DNA from: Eucommia ulmoides
Lineage: Eukaryota > Streptophyta > Magnoliopsida > Garryales > Eucommiaceae
Assembly: GCA_016647705.1 (NCBI GenBank)
Contig: CM028336.1
Coordinates: 1,116,001-1,180,000 of the forward strand
Reading direction: 5' to 3'
Length of the DNA: 64,000 nucleotides
The translations under genes were made by a program, and so were the position numbers. A model generated the notes under the pieces. That model searched no databases. It had not been told where the DNA came from and worked only from the letters and a program-made list of their open reading frames with translations. Below are positions 11,901 through 21,959 of the stretch, piece by piece (positions within the stretch are counted from its first letter, which is position 1; each line of letters begins with the position of its first letter).

Positions 11901-14507
11901 TATAATTTTGTATTGAACAATTTTAATCTCTTTAAAATTTAAAGTTTTTATATTTTTATATTTTTTTAATGGAATGTTATATAAAAAATAAAATTCAATG
12001 GAACATATGAAAGGGTATTTATGGTATTTTAAAAAATATATATTTTCAAGTAAAAAATTAAATTCAGTGGAATTTTTATTGAAAACTAAAACCAAGTAGA
12101 ATTTACAAAATAATCAAGGGCATTGTAAAAATTTAAGTGGAAATTATTTTTGCACACCTATAAAGAAAAAGTAATTTTGAAATGAAATTATTTATGTACT
12201 TTTGGCATGAATTTGATTGACTAGTCCTTAAAAAGTTGTTTTTTTGAAATTTGGGAGCTGTCAACGAAATTCCCTAAAAAAATAGGAGTGAAAAGAATCA
12301 ATAATTTTTTTATTCTCAGATTCTTAAGGAATTCAAGAATCACTCCCAAAATTTTGGGATGGGATGGGAACAGAAACGTGTTTGCCAAACGCGTTTTTGT
12401 ACATCACTCCGAAAGTTCTGGGAGTGGGAACAAGAATCAGGGAACGGAAACACTAACCAAACGAGGAGCATTCTCTCCTCTCTAGCTATCCTTCTCTCTC
12501 TACTCATTTTTTTTTAGTCTAGTATAAGTAGAAGGGAGCAAAGCCTACGTTGTTAAGTATAGGGGACAAACTGAAACAAGATCAAAGTATAAACGAGTAA
12601 AAGCCAATTAACCCATTAATTAATTGTGGATTGTGCTATAGAGTCTAATAAGATACCAAATAAAATTGATAGAAAAAAACAATCAAACTACAAAAAATGA
12701 ATTCTAATAATGTTTACCAAAAGAGGGTGGGGGCATAGTTATTGAACTTACATGACTTGCGAGCATGTAAAGAAAGAGATTAAAGGCAGCTCCAGCCCAT
12801 GCTGTTTCAGTGAGTATGCCAGATGTTCTTGTCACTTCCTTGTACAAAGGATAGACACGAAGTACCCTTGGTATATATTGAAAGAGCACGACAAATTTCA
12901 AGAGGTTCTTTGTATTCAAAGATGTTGCACCGCCCATTTTAGGAATAACAATCAGAATTACCACCTGGAGGATTCCAAGATCAGATATTGACATGTGGTC
13001 AAATCTCAATACATCATAAACAAAAAGTTACACAAATAATGAATCTAAACAAGTCTCTTAAACAACAGGCAGATATTTCATCAGCCAAAAAAGAAAAATT
13101 CACTAACCTGTGGCAAGGGAAGAACTGCAAGAATGTCGATTAAGAAGTAGGAGGATATGTATCTCTTTGCTATTGCCCATGCATCTTCAACTAAAACGCC
13201 TCTTCCAAATACTCGTGATGAAGGGGCAATGAAACCAGTACGAAACTGAAAGATAATGTGAATTATGTAAAAGATATCTGTGAAAGACCGAAGAACACTA
13301 GCAGTGACCTCCAACTTTCGGTCCAATCCAAGGCATTTCTTCTCACCATCGATCACAGGAATGTAAAAGAACAAAGGATCCAAAGAGACAGCAAGCACGC
13401 ATGACAATACAAATATCTTATTCCATTTCTGAAGGAATGGTCCTTGTGGATCAAGAATTTTCTTCCTAGGACTGAGACCTTTGTCCAGAACACTGCTAGG
13501 TGAACGGGATTTCAGTGATCCTTGTAAGTTTCTAATCCCTTCAGAACAGTAGTTTAATCCTCCTCGAAACTTATCCAAAACTGAATTTACAATTACTTTG
13601 AATATCCCAGGATGAGCTCCTTTCTCGGAAAATTGGCCCTCAGAGCTTTTCGCAGATTTCCAATCCTGAAACCTGGAAAAATAATCAATTCAATAAACAG
13701 CAGCGCCGTAGTCCAAAAGTAACCAAGAAAAATTGAAAACAGAGTCAATGGAGTAAAGACATTGAATCCAACCAAAGCAAAATGTAACATTTTCTGGTAT
13801 TTTATTTTCTTCTTAGGAAAGAAAAGAGTCAGGTCATGAATCAACTGAATAACCATGGCATTAAATAATAAGATTCTCCATAAATAAGGAATCAAACATG
13901 GCAAAATTTTAGGTACCAGCTTGTTTTTGTTTGCTTCTCATAATAAGATTTTTTTAACGCCCATAAGCACCGTATTGTAGCCTTCCAAAGCTAACTACAT
14001 TTTTGTGGAGGCACAACAATATTTGAAAAGTGCTCAAAGAGGATTCCCAAGTTTGTTACATCTCTGTGTAGGAGAATGGGTTATTCTGTGAGACTTGTTG
14101 AGTGATTTTGGGCATGTAACCAATTCATATTGTGAAGAATTGAATTGTTCTATCCTCCTCCACGAATTTGGGTAATAACTTGATGTTGTTGAACCATGAA
14201 AATCATTGTGTTTGAGCCGCTTCCGGCTTGAACCTTCTTGTTTGGAGCTACCACACATACACCATAGACAAACCTCAAGAGATTCCAATGACATTTTTGA
14301 AACTCAGAGTAATTTATTTGCATCAGTAGTAACTTCAAAGTTCATAGCAACATCCTTATTTTTCCCTTTTACCTTCTTTCAAAGGAAGGCGACTTATTTG
14401 TTTTATTGCTCAGATGATTACCGACAATGCTATAAATGAACATGCAAATTTCATTTACTAAAAGTTAGAATAACTAACCTCACAAACTTCTCTTGCCGGT
14501 AGTTCAT
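6731..14507 (-). CDS. CNGC1: Cyclic nucleotide-gated ion channel, CNGC1 type
   Basis: Seven coding exons on the minus strand: 14507-14479, 13672-13108, 12964-12752, 11044-10764, 10146-10035, 9247-9011 and 7429-6731. They sum to 711 codons plus TAA; CNGC1 of Arabidopsis is about 716 aa. The protein starts MNYRQEKFVRFQDWKS, a group I signature. Visible in order: S1 near residues 96-116, S2 139-157, S3 176-197, S4 after 198, S5 near 252-276, the pore segment WWGLQNLSSLGQNL, S6 ending at NMQ (400), a C-linker, a cyclic-nucleotide-binding domain from about 480 with GDFCGEELLTWALDPH, and an IQ calmodulin motif FIQAAWRRHCRKK near 624. These channels conduct cations in the plasma membrane and are controlled by calmodulin. 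Introns are loaded with transposons. The CNGC1 name rests on sequence and gene order; CNGC10 or CNGC13 are close alternatives. Confidence 0.93.
7646..7664. repeat. Poly-G run (19 G), intronic
   Basis: An unbroken run of 19 G on the plus strand inside CNGC intron 6. It is a C run in the CNGC transcript. Length may be uncertain because homopolymers are error-prone in sequencing. Confidence 0.8.
7845..8292. mobile_element. Composite TRIM element, inverted arrangement
   Basis: Read on the minus strand, 8292-7950 shows an LTR-like block, then TTGGTATCAAAACCC (8175-8161), which resembles the iMet-tRNA primer-binding site TGGTATCAGAGC. An internal GAGATTGGTCGAGGGTAGC and a second LTR starting TGTTGGATTTATCTCACA (8073) follow. 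A plus-oriented piece of the same LTR (CACATCGGATGTGG, then GATATTAGAGCTC) sits next to it at 7850-7945. The whole lies in CNGC intron 6. Related copies are at 31509-31962. It has no coding capacity. Confidence 0.65.
8585..8830. repeat. Two-copy tandem duplication in CNGC intron 6
   Basis: The order AAAATTATA(A/C)TGGGCACAATGACTTG, GATTTTG(A/G)T(C/T)AAACATTAGAG and CACAAAGTGTCAAAACCC-like occurs twice, first at about 8590-8690 and again at about 8692-8825. The copies differ by small indels. Confidence 0.6.
8902..8946. repeat. (GT)n microsatellite
   Basis: About 22 GT dinucleotides in a row in CNGC intron 6, some 65 bp downstream of the exon 6 donor in transcript order. No function is visible. 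Confidence 0.9.
9418..9456. repeat. Perfect 14-bp inverted repeat
   Basis: GACCTAGGGGTTTC at 9418-9431 and GAAACCCCTAGGTC at 9443-9456 form perfect arms around an 11-nt loop, inside CNGC intron 5. Directly upstream GCTTCAAGCATGA occurs twice (9381 and 9407). It is possibly the trace of an excised element. Confidence 0.7.
11220..11651. mobile_element. MITE with long inverted arms (~115 bp)
   Basis: TTGTCACACCCCACC begins the left arm and GGTGGGGTGTGACAA ends the right arm. Homology continues inward through GTCGA, GATGTTACC(T)GACCAATCAACATATATA and the TCACCATATATATGG segment for about 115 bp, leaving a central AT-rich loop of about 190 bp. TAA flanks both ends (11217-11219 and 11652-11654). 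The ends differ from the GTTTGG family. It lies in CNGC intron 3. Transcribed through, it would fold into a long hairpin. Confidence 0.75.
11705..12466. mobile_element. MITE of the GTTTGG family, ~760 bp
   Basis: The left end GGTGGCGTTTGGTTAGTGTT follows TAA (11702-11704). The right end AACACTAACCAAACGAGG is decayed, so its boundary is approximate. The interior repeats TTTTGGGATGGGATGGGAA-like segments and ACGTGTTTGCCAAACGCG, as in the copies at 24259 and 43428. It lies in CNGC intron 3. Confidence 0.65.
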
Positions 14508-15590
14508 AACTTTTGATTTGGAATGATAGCCCAAAACAAATCGATCTCTGAACTCTCAATAAATAATTCATACAAAAAACTGCTCTAATTTAACACCAAA
14601 ACCCTGCTCAATATCAGCCACTGGAGTCATAAAAAGTGGAAATGTAAATTAGTCTTTTGAGCAAAGCATGACAACCATTTCCCTGTAATTAAGTTTATGA
14701 TTCAAACGAAATGGTAATAAACAAGGTTTATTAATTTAGAACACTCTCTTCCAAGACAAAACCCAAACAAATGACAAGAAAAACACTTGTATCGATGGAG
14801 TTACTATATAAAACCATACTCTGACAAGCAAAAGAAACCACAGGTGTTAAGATATATGAACTAATTTATTAGAAAAACCGAAATCTAGATTGAATTCAGA
14901 AAAGCTCCTCAAAGTTAAAGATTAGCTATTGAGTATTGATACACGAAGAACATTCTAGGACAAGTCTAAACCCTAATTTCAAAAAGTTATTTACACCTTT
15001 GACTGAACTATTTAGACTCAGAACGTGAACTTCACGTCAATTTTGACCCTTAGAACGAACAAATTGTTCTTCAAGTGGGAGATAGAAACCCTATGTAAAA
15101 ATCTTGGAAGCAACTTCAATACATGGAATTTCAAAACCTAAAATGGCAATACGATTATCTTCACCGCCAAAGACAAATGGTTCCACAGAAGAGAAGCAGA
15201 CACACAATAAGCATCCAAAAATACTCCAGATACGAATTTCATTTCAGAAGTTCTTCAAAAATTCATAAATGGCGGAACACAATCAAAAGCACAAAGTTAT
15301 CGAACGAAAATCCACTGTACATCATCGAAACTGTCACCAATTTAACCATCTAGACAACACTGAAACCGAAATTCACGCAAAAATCAAAAAATAACGTAAA
15401 CGAACAAACGAACAAATTAACACTAACACCGACCACAAATCAGACAAATTAACGAATCAAACACAACAAAAACCGTCATTAAAGCGAATTTTTTTTTCCG
15501 AAATGAACGCATAACAAATCAATAGTCATACCACGTCATCGAGTCTTCAGTCCTTCGGAGACAAACGACTCAAACCTCAACCACCGTGAT
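14508..15590 (-). other. CNGC leader region, probable 5' UTR intron
   Basis: Upstream of the CNGC start codon on the minus strand there is no conserved open frame. An intron in the 5' UTR is likely but its splice sites were not fixed. No mobile element was recognised here. Confidence 0.4.
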
Positions 15591-15781
15591 TGCCAATATA
15601 GAGAGAGAAGAGAAGAGAAGAGAGAGAAAATACAGAACAATGATCACAGTTTTGAAGACAACTCCATGGAAGGAAGCTTCGCGGAGACTTCTTCTAGGGC
15701 ACGCTGCGATCATACACTGAATCGTTTATCTCGCCAAGACGAATTTAATAAAATTCAAGAGCGAAAACTTTCAAGTGGTTT

Positions 15782-15812
<31 letters not shown>

Positions 15813-15870
15813 AGATGAAGACTATGGAGTAGAGAGAGAGAGAGAGAGAGAGAGAGGATAAATTAATGAG
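15591..15870 (-). promoter_or_regulatory. GA/CT-rich probable CNGC leader and promoter
   Basis: Two (GA)n runs at about 15783-15805 and 15833-15857 plus GAGAAGAGAAGAGAAG near 15605 read as CT-rich tracts on the CNGC strand. Such Y-patch/CT tracts are common in plant core promoters and 5' leaders. The transcription start was not located. Confidence 0.4.
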
Positions 15871-16433
15871 TCCACGGATGTACAGTGTGAATGTTTAGCG
15901 AAGAAAAATCCTAGTTGGGGTGGGTCCCACAAGCGCCTTTTCGAACCGGAGCCAGTTTTCTACGGTTTCGTGTCGTCCAGTTTTTACGAGGGCAAATAAA
16001 TTAATTAATTACAATTTACCCCCAAACAAATTGGAATGTTTCATTTTAGTCCTGGAACTTTATGATTGTAGAGCAAAATTTACATTTTTCAAAAAACAAA
16101 TTGGACTTTTTTTAAAATATTTTTTTTATTAAAATTTTGGATTAATTTAAGGAGAATAGATGGATGAGAAAGATTTTGGACAATAAATTTTTGTCTAAAA
16201 ATTTTACATATCACTCTTAAAGCGATTGAATTTAATTATATTTTATACTCTTTAAATTTTATGAGAGTTACTTATTTTGTTTCTCAACAAAATTTAAATT
16301 AACGGTTAAAAATGTCTCTAAATATCCAATAGTAAAAATTATTCAAATATAAAATATGTTTTATTCATAAGATAAAGTAGTATATAACCATTACCTAAAA
16401 GTACTAATTTTAATTCAATAAATTAATGATAAG
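15871..16433. other. AT-rich intergenic DNA
   Basis: No gene or clear element was seen. The stretch is AT-rich and leads into the tandem duplication at 16434. Confidence 0.4.
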
Positions 16434-16493
16434 AAGTAATTATATAACGATTTAAAATATTGTTTGATTTTAATCATTAGATCTAAATTAATT

Positions 16494-16680
16494 GTACCAA
16501 TAAGGAGTAACTCAAGTGGCAGGGTACACTTAAGTTAAAACAGTTGAGGAATTTCCATAAGATCAAAAGTTCGAGTCTGCGGAAAAAGCACTTATTGAGA
16601 GGAACAGTCACGCACCCCGAACGAGATAGTCTTTTACCTTGTGTGGATAGGTCGACACTCGTGAGTATACCAAAAAAATA
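16494..16680 (+). mobile_element. tRNA-derived SINE-like element, copy A
   Basis: GTAACTCAAGTGGCAGGG resembles a pol III A box and GTTCGAGTC is a B box, about 55 bp apart. The 3' end CTCGTGAGTATACC is followed by an A-rich tail. The copy belongs to arm A of the tandem duplication. The family is distinct from the Au SINEs in this window. Confidence 0.6.
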
Positions 16681-16957
16681 AAAAAATAAAAAATAAAATA
16701 TATATATATATATATATAAATCAATTATTTTTTATTTGTTGATAATTTTGTGATTTCAACCCTTAAATTTAATCCAAGAGTTAAAAATATCTCATGAAAT
16801 ATTTTAATTCTGATCCTTAAATATCTAAGTCGAAAAGAAATGTCTAAATTATAAAACATGTCATGATTTATAGAATAGATATTTATCCTTAAAAAAAATT
16901 AAAATTGTATTTTCAATTCAAAACCTTACATGTTGTCCATGCAAAGGCGAAAGTTTA

Positions 16958-17589
16958 GGCCCCGTTTGGTAACCGTTTCCATTCCAGAAATTTTCATCCC
17001 ATTCTCAGATTTTTGGGAATTCTATTTGGGAATAGCGTTTGGTAATTTTTGTTTTCGTTTCCATTTCATTCCCATTTGAGAATTGTGCCAACTTTTTTCT
17101 TAAGAAATGAGAAACAAAAAAAAATTGTTTCTCATTATTCCCATTCCATTCCCAAAACACATGGTCACTGTTTACCCGCCGGCGACCGCTGTCCGCCGCC
17201 GCTTGCCACCGTCCACCGCCGCCGGCCATCGTCCGCAACCGCCGCCGGCGGCTATCTCCGGCAACCGTCACCGGTCACCGTCCAGCCGAAATTTTTTCGG
17301 CCACTGTCACCCACCCGCCACCGCTGTCCGGCCGTCTCCGGCGACGGCGCCATTGCCTTCGGGCCGGCGTCGCCAGCGGGCACCATTGCCTTCCGGTGGC
17401 GCCGGCACCGGAGCCACCGCCGTCAGGCCAAAAAAAAAAAAAAATTAGGATAAAATCGTTACCAAACACAATTTCCTTCCCAAAAAAAAAAAAAATTATC
17501 GTTACCAAACGCGATTCTACTCCCAAAGAGAAAACAAAATTCTCATCCCACTGCTGAAATGGAAACAAAAACGGTTACCAAACGCCACC
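16958..17589. mobile_element. 632-bp MITE with GC-rich CCG core, TSD TTA
   Basis: Ends GGCCCCGTTTGGTAACCGTT and AACGGTTACCAAACGCCACC are flanked by TTA (16955-16957 and 17590-17592). The empty site in arm B (18107-18109) has a single TTA, confirming the duplication. Bases 17165-17430 are a GC-rich block of CCG, CCACCG and GCCGG words in otherwise AT-rich DNA. Open frames through this block on both strands look like low-complexity artefacts (P/R/A/G-rich). A sister copy is at 60426-61042; both have ATTAGGATAAAATCGTTACC just 3' of the core. Confidence 0.9.
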
Positions 17590-17683
17590 TTAATCATTTT
17601 TTAATCTAAAATAAATGAAAAAGTAATTATATAACGATTTAAAATATTATTTGATTTTTTTCATTAGATCTAAACAATTGTAC

Positions 17684-17862
17684 CAATAAGGTGTAACTCA
17701 AGTAGTAAAACACACTTAAATTAAAGTAGTAGAGGGGTCTCTGTAAGATCGGTGGTTCGAGCCTACGAAAAATCACTTGTCGGGAGGAACAACCACGCAC
17801 TCTGAACGAAATAGTCTTTTACCTTATATGGGTAAGTGGACACTCGTGCGTATACGAAAAAA
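17684..17862 (+). mobile_element. tRNA-derived SINE-like element, copy B
   Basis: Second copy in arm B of the duplication, with GTAACTCAAGTAGTAAAAC (A box region) and GGTTCGAGCC, a consensus B box. It ends CTCGTGCGTATACG plus an A-rich tail. Confidence 0.6.
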
Positions 17863-18295
17863 ATATATACAAATCAATTATTTTTTATTTGTTGATAATT
17901 TTGTGATTTCAACCCTTAAATCTAATCCAAGGGTTAAAAATGTCGAAACATTTTAATTTTGGTCATTAAATATCTAATTAAAAAAAAAATGTCTAAATTA
18001 TAATATATGTCATGATTTATAGAATAGATATTTATCCCTAAAAAAAATTAAAATAATTGCATTTTCAATTCAAAAACTTACATATTGTCCATGTAAAGGC
18101 GAATTTTTAATCATTTTTTAATCTAAAATAAATGAAAAGATGTTTTTTTTCTTTCCAATCCTAAAAGTCCAATTTGATTATACCACAGAAAAATACTTTC
18201 TTTTCTTATCAATCAGGATCCGATTCTCCTGAAAATTATTGCAAAAGTAAAATCATGAATATATGACATCATATTGTTATGAAATAAGAAAGAAA

Positions 18296-18548
18296 GCCTT
18301 AGCGCAACGACAAAGGTTGTCGCCATGTGACCTCGAGATCATGGATTCGAGTCGTGGAAACAACCTCTTGCAAAAAACAGGATAAGACTGCGTACAATAG
18401 ACCATGTGACCTAGAGGTCACGGATTCGAGTCGTGGAAACAACCGCTTGCAAAAAACAAGGTAAGACTATATATAATAAATTTAAGTGATCCAACCCTTC
18501 ATCGAATCCTGCACATAGCGAGAACTTGTAGTACCAGACTATCTTTTT
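18296..18548 (+). mobile_element. Au SINE with duplicated promoter region
   Basis: GCCATGTGACCTCGAGATCA, GATTCGAGTCGTGGAAACAA and GCGTACAATAGACC are Au SINE signatures. The segment CCATGTGACCT...GGATTCGAGTCGTGGAAACAA occurs twice (from 18323 and 18402), a 79-bp internal tandem duplication giving two B boxes. The 3' part (GTGATCCAACCCTTCATCG, CACATAGCGAGAACTTGTAG) is normal for the family. Confidence 0.85.
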
Positions 18549-20429
18549 ATATTATTGTAGAATAAATATACTATTAAGATTGTATAAAAAAAAAAATTAA
18601 TTGATATATGGATAAAATTGATCCGAATACACAACAGCTGTGTGCTTGCAAGGAAAGAGTGGAGGAAGGCTAGAGAAGTCAAATCAAGAATCAAGACCAA
18701 TTTTAATTATATTTTAGTCCCAATACTTTTGACTATTCCTTCCTTTGTGTACCATTTTATAATGTCTTGTACTTGTGAAACATATGATCAATAGTACCAC
18801 CACTTTGATTTCATGGTTTGTGACTTTTTTGAGAGACAAAATTAGTGATTAATAAAATTGAAGAAATTTTGATTAAAAAAATAAAAAAAATTAAATTAAA
18901 ATTACCCAAAAAAAATGATTAAAAAAATACCCATTTATTTTTTAACAAAAAATATTAATTAACTATTATGTTATGATAGATGTAAAAATTTCAATTTTTC
19001 ATTAGTAACAGATCTAGAAATTGATCAAAAGGACGTTGAAATTTTTTTTTTGGATGTTTAATCAATATTTAAATAAATTAAGGGGAACTTGAGTCTCCTT
19101 TCGATTTTTTATAATTCTACTAGCCTCGTTTTTCAAGGGTTAAAATTTTGTTAATGAAAAAATGTAATACAAAAAGTCTGTCTATTTGACCTTTAGGTAT
19201 GATTTTTTTTTAAAATTATTTTAACCCATAAATATTATCATGACAATAATTTCAATATTAAAATAATATTACAAAATTATCCTAAATTATTTAGGGCTTA
19301 TCATTAGGGGTGAAGTATTCCACATTCAATCATCAATATAATATTACAAATTGATCTCTAATATATATTACTTTAAAAAGGGGTTGACCACCTCTCTCTC
19401 TCATTCGTTTGTACGTCGTCATCCTGATGAGTTGAAATTGAAATCGTGTAAAGAGTTTTGGTTTTGATTATCTTACGATCTAAGTCGCTATCCATATTGA
19501 AATTTAGATGAAAAACGTTCACTTACAGCACATTTGACTATTTTAAGGGATTTTTTATAGATATTTAGAGTCTCTTGTTTTTTTTATAGAAATTTGGGAA
19601 CAAATGGAATCCAATGTCATTATCGAGTGAGGTACAACCATGTCCCCCTCTTTCTTTAAATTTGTACATATTGTGAATGTTTGTATCGGTGAATTCGGAG
19701 TTCTATTTTTTATGAGTGAATAGTTCAAGATTATCATTTATTTGATGAAGTTCTAAACATTGTTCTAAATATTTGGGATCAAAATCGAAATAGTTTTATT
19801 TTTATTCCCATTTTTTTTTGTGTTTTCCTATTCCCTGAAAAAAACTTAAAACTGAAATAAAAATGTGGAACAAAAAAAAAAACTGTTTATGTTTAGAGCT
19901 ATACTTTCTAATCCTGTTCAATCCAGAAATTTGAGGAAAAAATACAACACAAATGCCACCTTAGTTTTTTGCTTTGGCGGAGTGAAGACCTAGAAGCGAA
20001 AATCACTAGGAAAACGCAATTTTTTTTCAATGTAGGTAGTGTTTGTTTTATCATGTTCTTTTAGGTAGTAGTTGTTTTCTGGTGTTCCTAGAATAAACTA
20101 GAATATGGAACAAAAAAATATGTTTATGTTATGTTTTTACAGAAATAAAAAGTAATATGGAAAAATTCCTGCTTACAACTAACATTGGCATAGAGTTTTA
20201 GCGGATCGGATCACGTCAGTAATCCAATCCGGAACAAGTAGACCCAATGTGTTTTTCGGGCCGAGAATAATGAGGCAATTTGGGTAAGGGCTACAACAGT
20301 CCACCGGTCCGGTTAAACAAGTCTTGCGACTAGGCCCATCAATGGGCAGATCAAAGTCCATGGTATCCAAGTCCAAGAAATGAACAGGTCAGCCCATCAT
20401 GATTGTCTCCCATACACATGAATAACGTT
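18549..20429. other. AT-rich intergenic DNA
   Basis: No gene recognised. The stretch is AT-rich, with homopolymer runs and short open frames lacking any family resemblance. Confidence 0.4.
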
Positions 20430-20725
20430 GTAACCTATTGATTGTAACGGCCCATGATAAATGGGGTACGTTACATGAGATCTCTCCCATGATAAGGGGA
20501 GGAGATCGTAGTTATCTTCCAGGCCATTAGGAGCGGATCACGTAACGGACGACCTTTCCAATGAAACAGAAAAGAATCATTGAGCCTATATAAAGGGAAT
20601 GTATCACCGTTTACTGCTGGCGACTCAATCTGTGTATTATCTTTCTCCATTATCAGATTAATTTATTCTCACATCAGTAGTTCTTTGCCTGACACCACAC
20701 CAGTGTCCCCCTAAGAACTAAACGG
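20430..20725 (+). mobile_element. Possible LTR fragment with TATA box
   Basis: TGTAACGGCCCATGATAAAT begins a moderately GC-rich block with internal ACGTTACATGAGATC, GCCTATATAAAGGGAATG (TATA box at about 20586) and a downstream pyrimidine-rich leader. This resembles the promoter half of a gypsy or copia LTR. No partner LTR, primer-binding site or target duplication was found. Confidence 0.35.
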
Positions 20726-21246
20726 TTTTGCAGATAAAAAGAGGAAGATGAAGAGATTTTTAACACGTGCGGAGTTGTTTCACGTGGGAATTTCTGACCG
20801 CATCAGAGAGCAAAACAAAAACAAATTTAAGGTGAAAATCTGTCAGTCGATGAAGAGGAATATTTGGGCAGGTTAGTTCTGTTGAGCGATGATCTTGAAA
20901 GGTTGAAGAACACAAACATTGGCTCGTCGCCTCGCCGCCGGAATCGGAGGTCGACGAGTTGAACTTAATGCATTAGCTCAGAGGTAAATTCTTTTATATT
21001 CTTTACAATTTCAAAGGACCCGTTTGGTTTACAATTGAAGAATTTTTTTTTTTTAATTACAAAAAATGAAATGTTGTTTGGTTTTTACTTTTTTTTTTTT
21101 TTAAATAATATTTATGAATAATTTAGTAATGTTAAATATATTAAAAAAAAAAATATGCGTTGCAACTTTGGAAATACTCGGGAGAAATGATAACATGGTA
21201 AAAATCGGAGATTAGGAGATCTCAAGGCTTGATAATATTTGATACT

Positions 21247-21932
21247 TAGAGCTTGTTTGATAACAACTTAATTTTTAAGTGCTGAAAATTAAGTATTGAA
21301 ATTTTAAGTGCTAAAAATTTAAGAAGATTGTTTGATAAAATTGTGCTGAAAATAAAGTGTTGAATTTTTTTTATTTGTTTGATAAGTACAAAATTTGTAT
21401 GCTAAAAATTATTTAATTTACATAACTATCTTTGAATTAAGATAATGTGAAAAAAAAAAAATTTGAGAACAAAACAATAAAATCAGGATGCCATTTAAAA
21501 AAATATATATTAAAATTAAAAGTAGAAATTAACCTAAAAATATGTAAATATTATGTGTTTTTTATGTAGTTTGATTACTTAAATTAAATTATAACAATAA
21601 TTTAAATATAAAATAAAATTAAAACCATAAAATAATCCAAAATTAATTCAATTCTCATTAATCATAACTTTAATTAAACCCTCGTAGGGGATTAAGGGTA
21701 AAATGGTCAAAATATAAAAAAAAAATTAAGTGAAAAATAATGGAGTGCATTAAGCAAAATAAAATAAGTGAAGAGACCTTGACTTAATTTTTTATTCACA
21801 TTTTGACTTAATTTTTAAGTTAACTTAATTAATTAAACGATACTAATTACATTTATCAAATAAACTTAATTAATTAAGTACTTAATATAATCAGTTTTAA
21901 GCACTTAATTTTTTTTATCAAACATGCCCTCA
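21247..21932. mobile_element. MITE-like element with TTGTTTGATAA ends
   Basis: GAGCTTGTTTGATAA at the left and TTATCAAACATGCCCTC at the right form imperfect terminal inverted repeats. The interior is AT-rich and contains repeated AATTTTTAAGTGCT and ACTTAATT motifs in both orientations. No coding capacity; superfamily not determined. Confidence 0.55.
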
Positions 21933-21959
21933 GTCTCGATAAATCAAATGAATTGTTGA

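Larger units (their letters stand above)
16434..18138. repeat. ~0.53-kb tandem duplication, one arm split by a MITE
   Basis: Arm A runs 16434-17620 and arm B 17621-18138. Both begin AAGTAATTATATAACGATTT, continue with TTAGATCTAAA and a SINE-like block, then TTGTTGATAATTTTGTGATT, TCATGATTTATAGAATAGAT and TTGTCCATG(C/T)AAAGGCGAA. Arm A is interrupted by the MITE at 16958-17589. Arm B reads straight through GGCGAATTTTTAATCATTT, the uninterrupted site. The duplication therefore predates that insertion. Confidence 0.85.

Noticed and set aside
17049-17453. Open frames of 110-135 codons in the GC-rich MITE core, plus strand
   Set aside because: All are low-complexity Pro/Arg/Ala strings, occur on both strands, and the same type recurs in the sister MITE at 60434-60886. 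Triplet composition, not selection, explains them.
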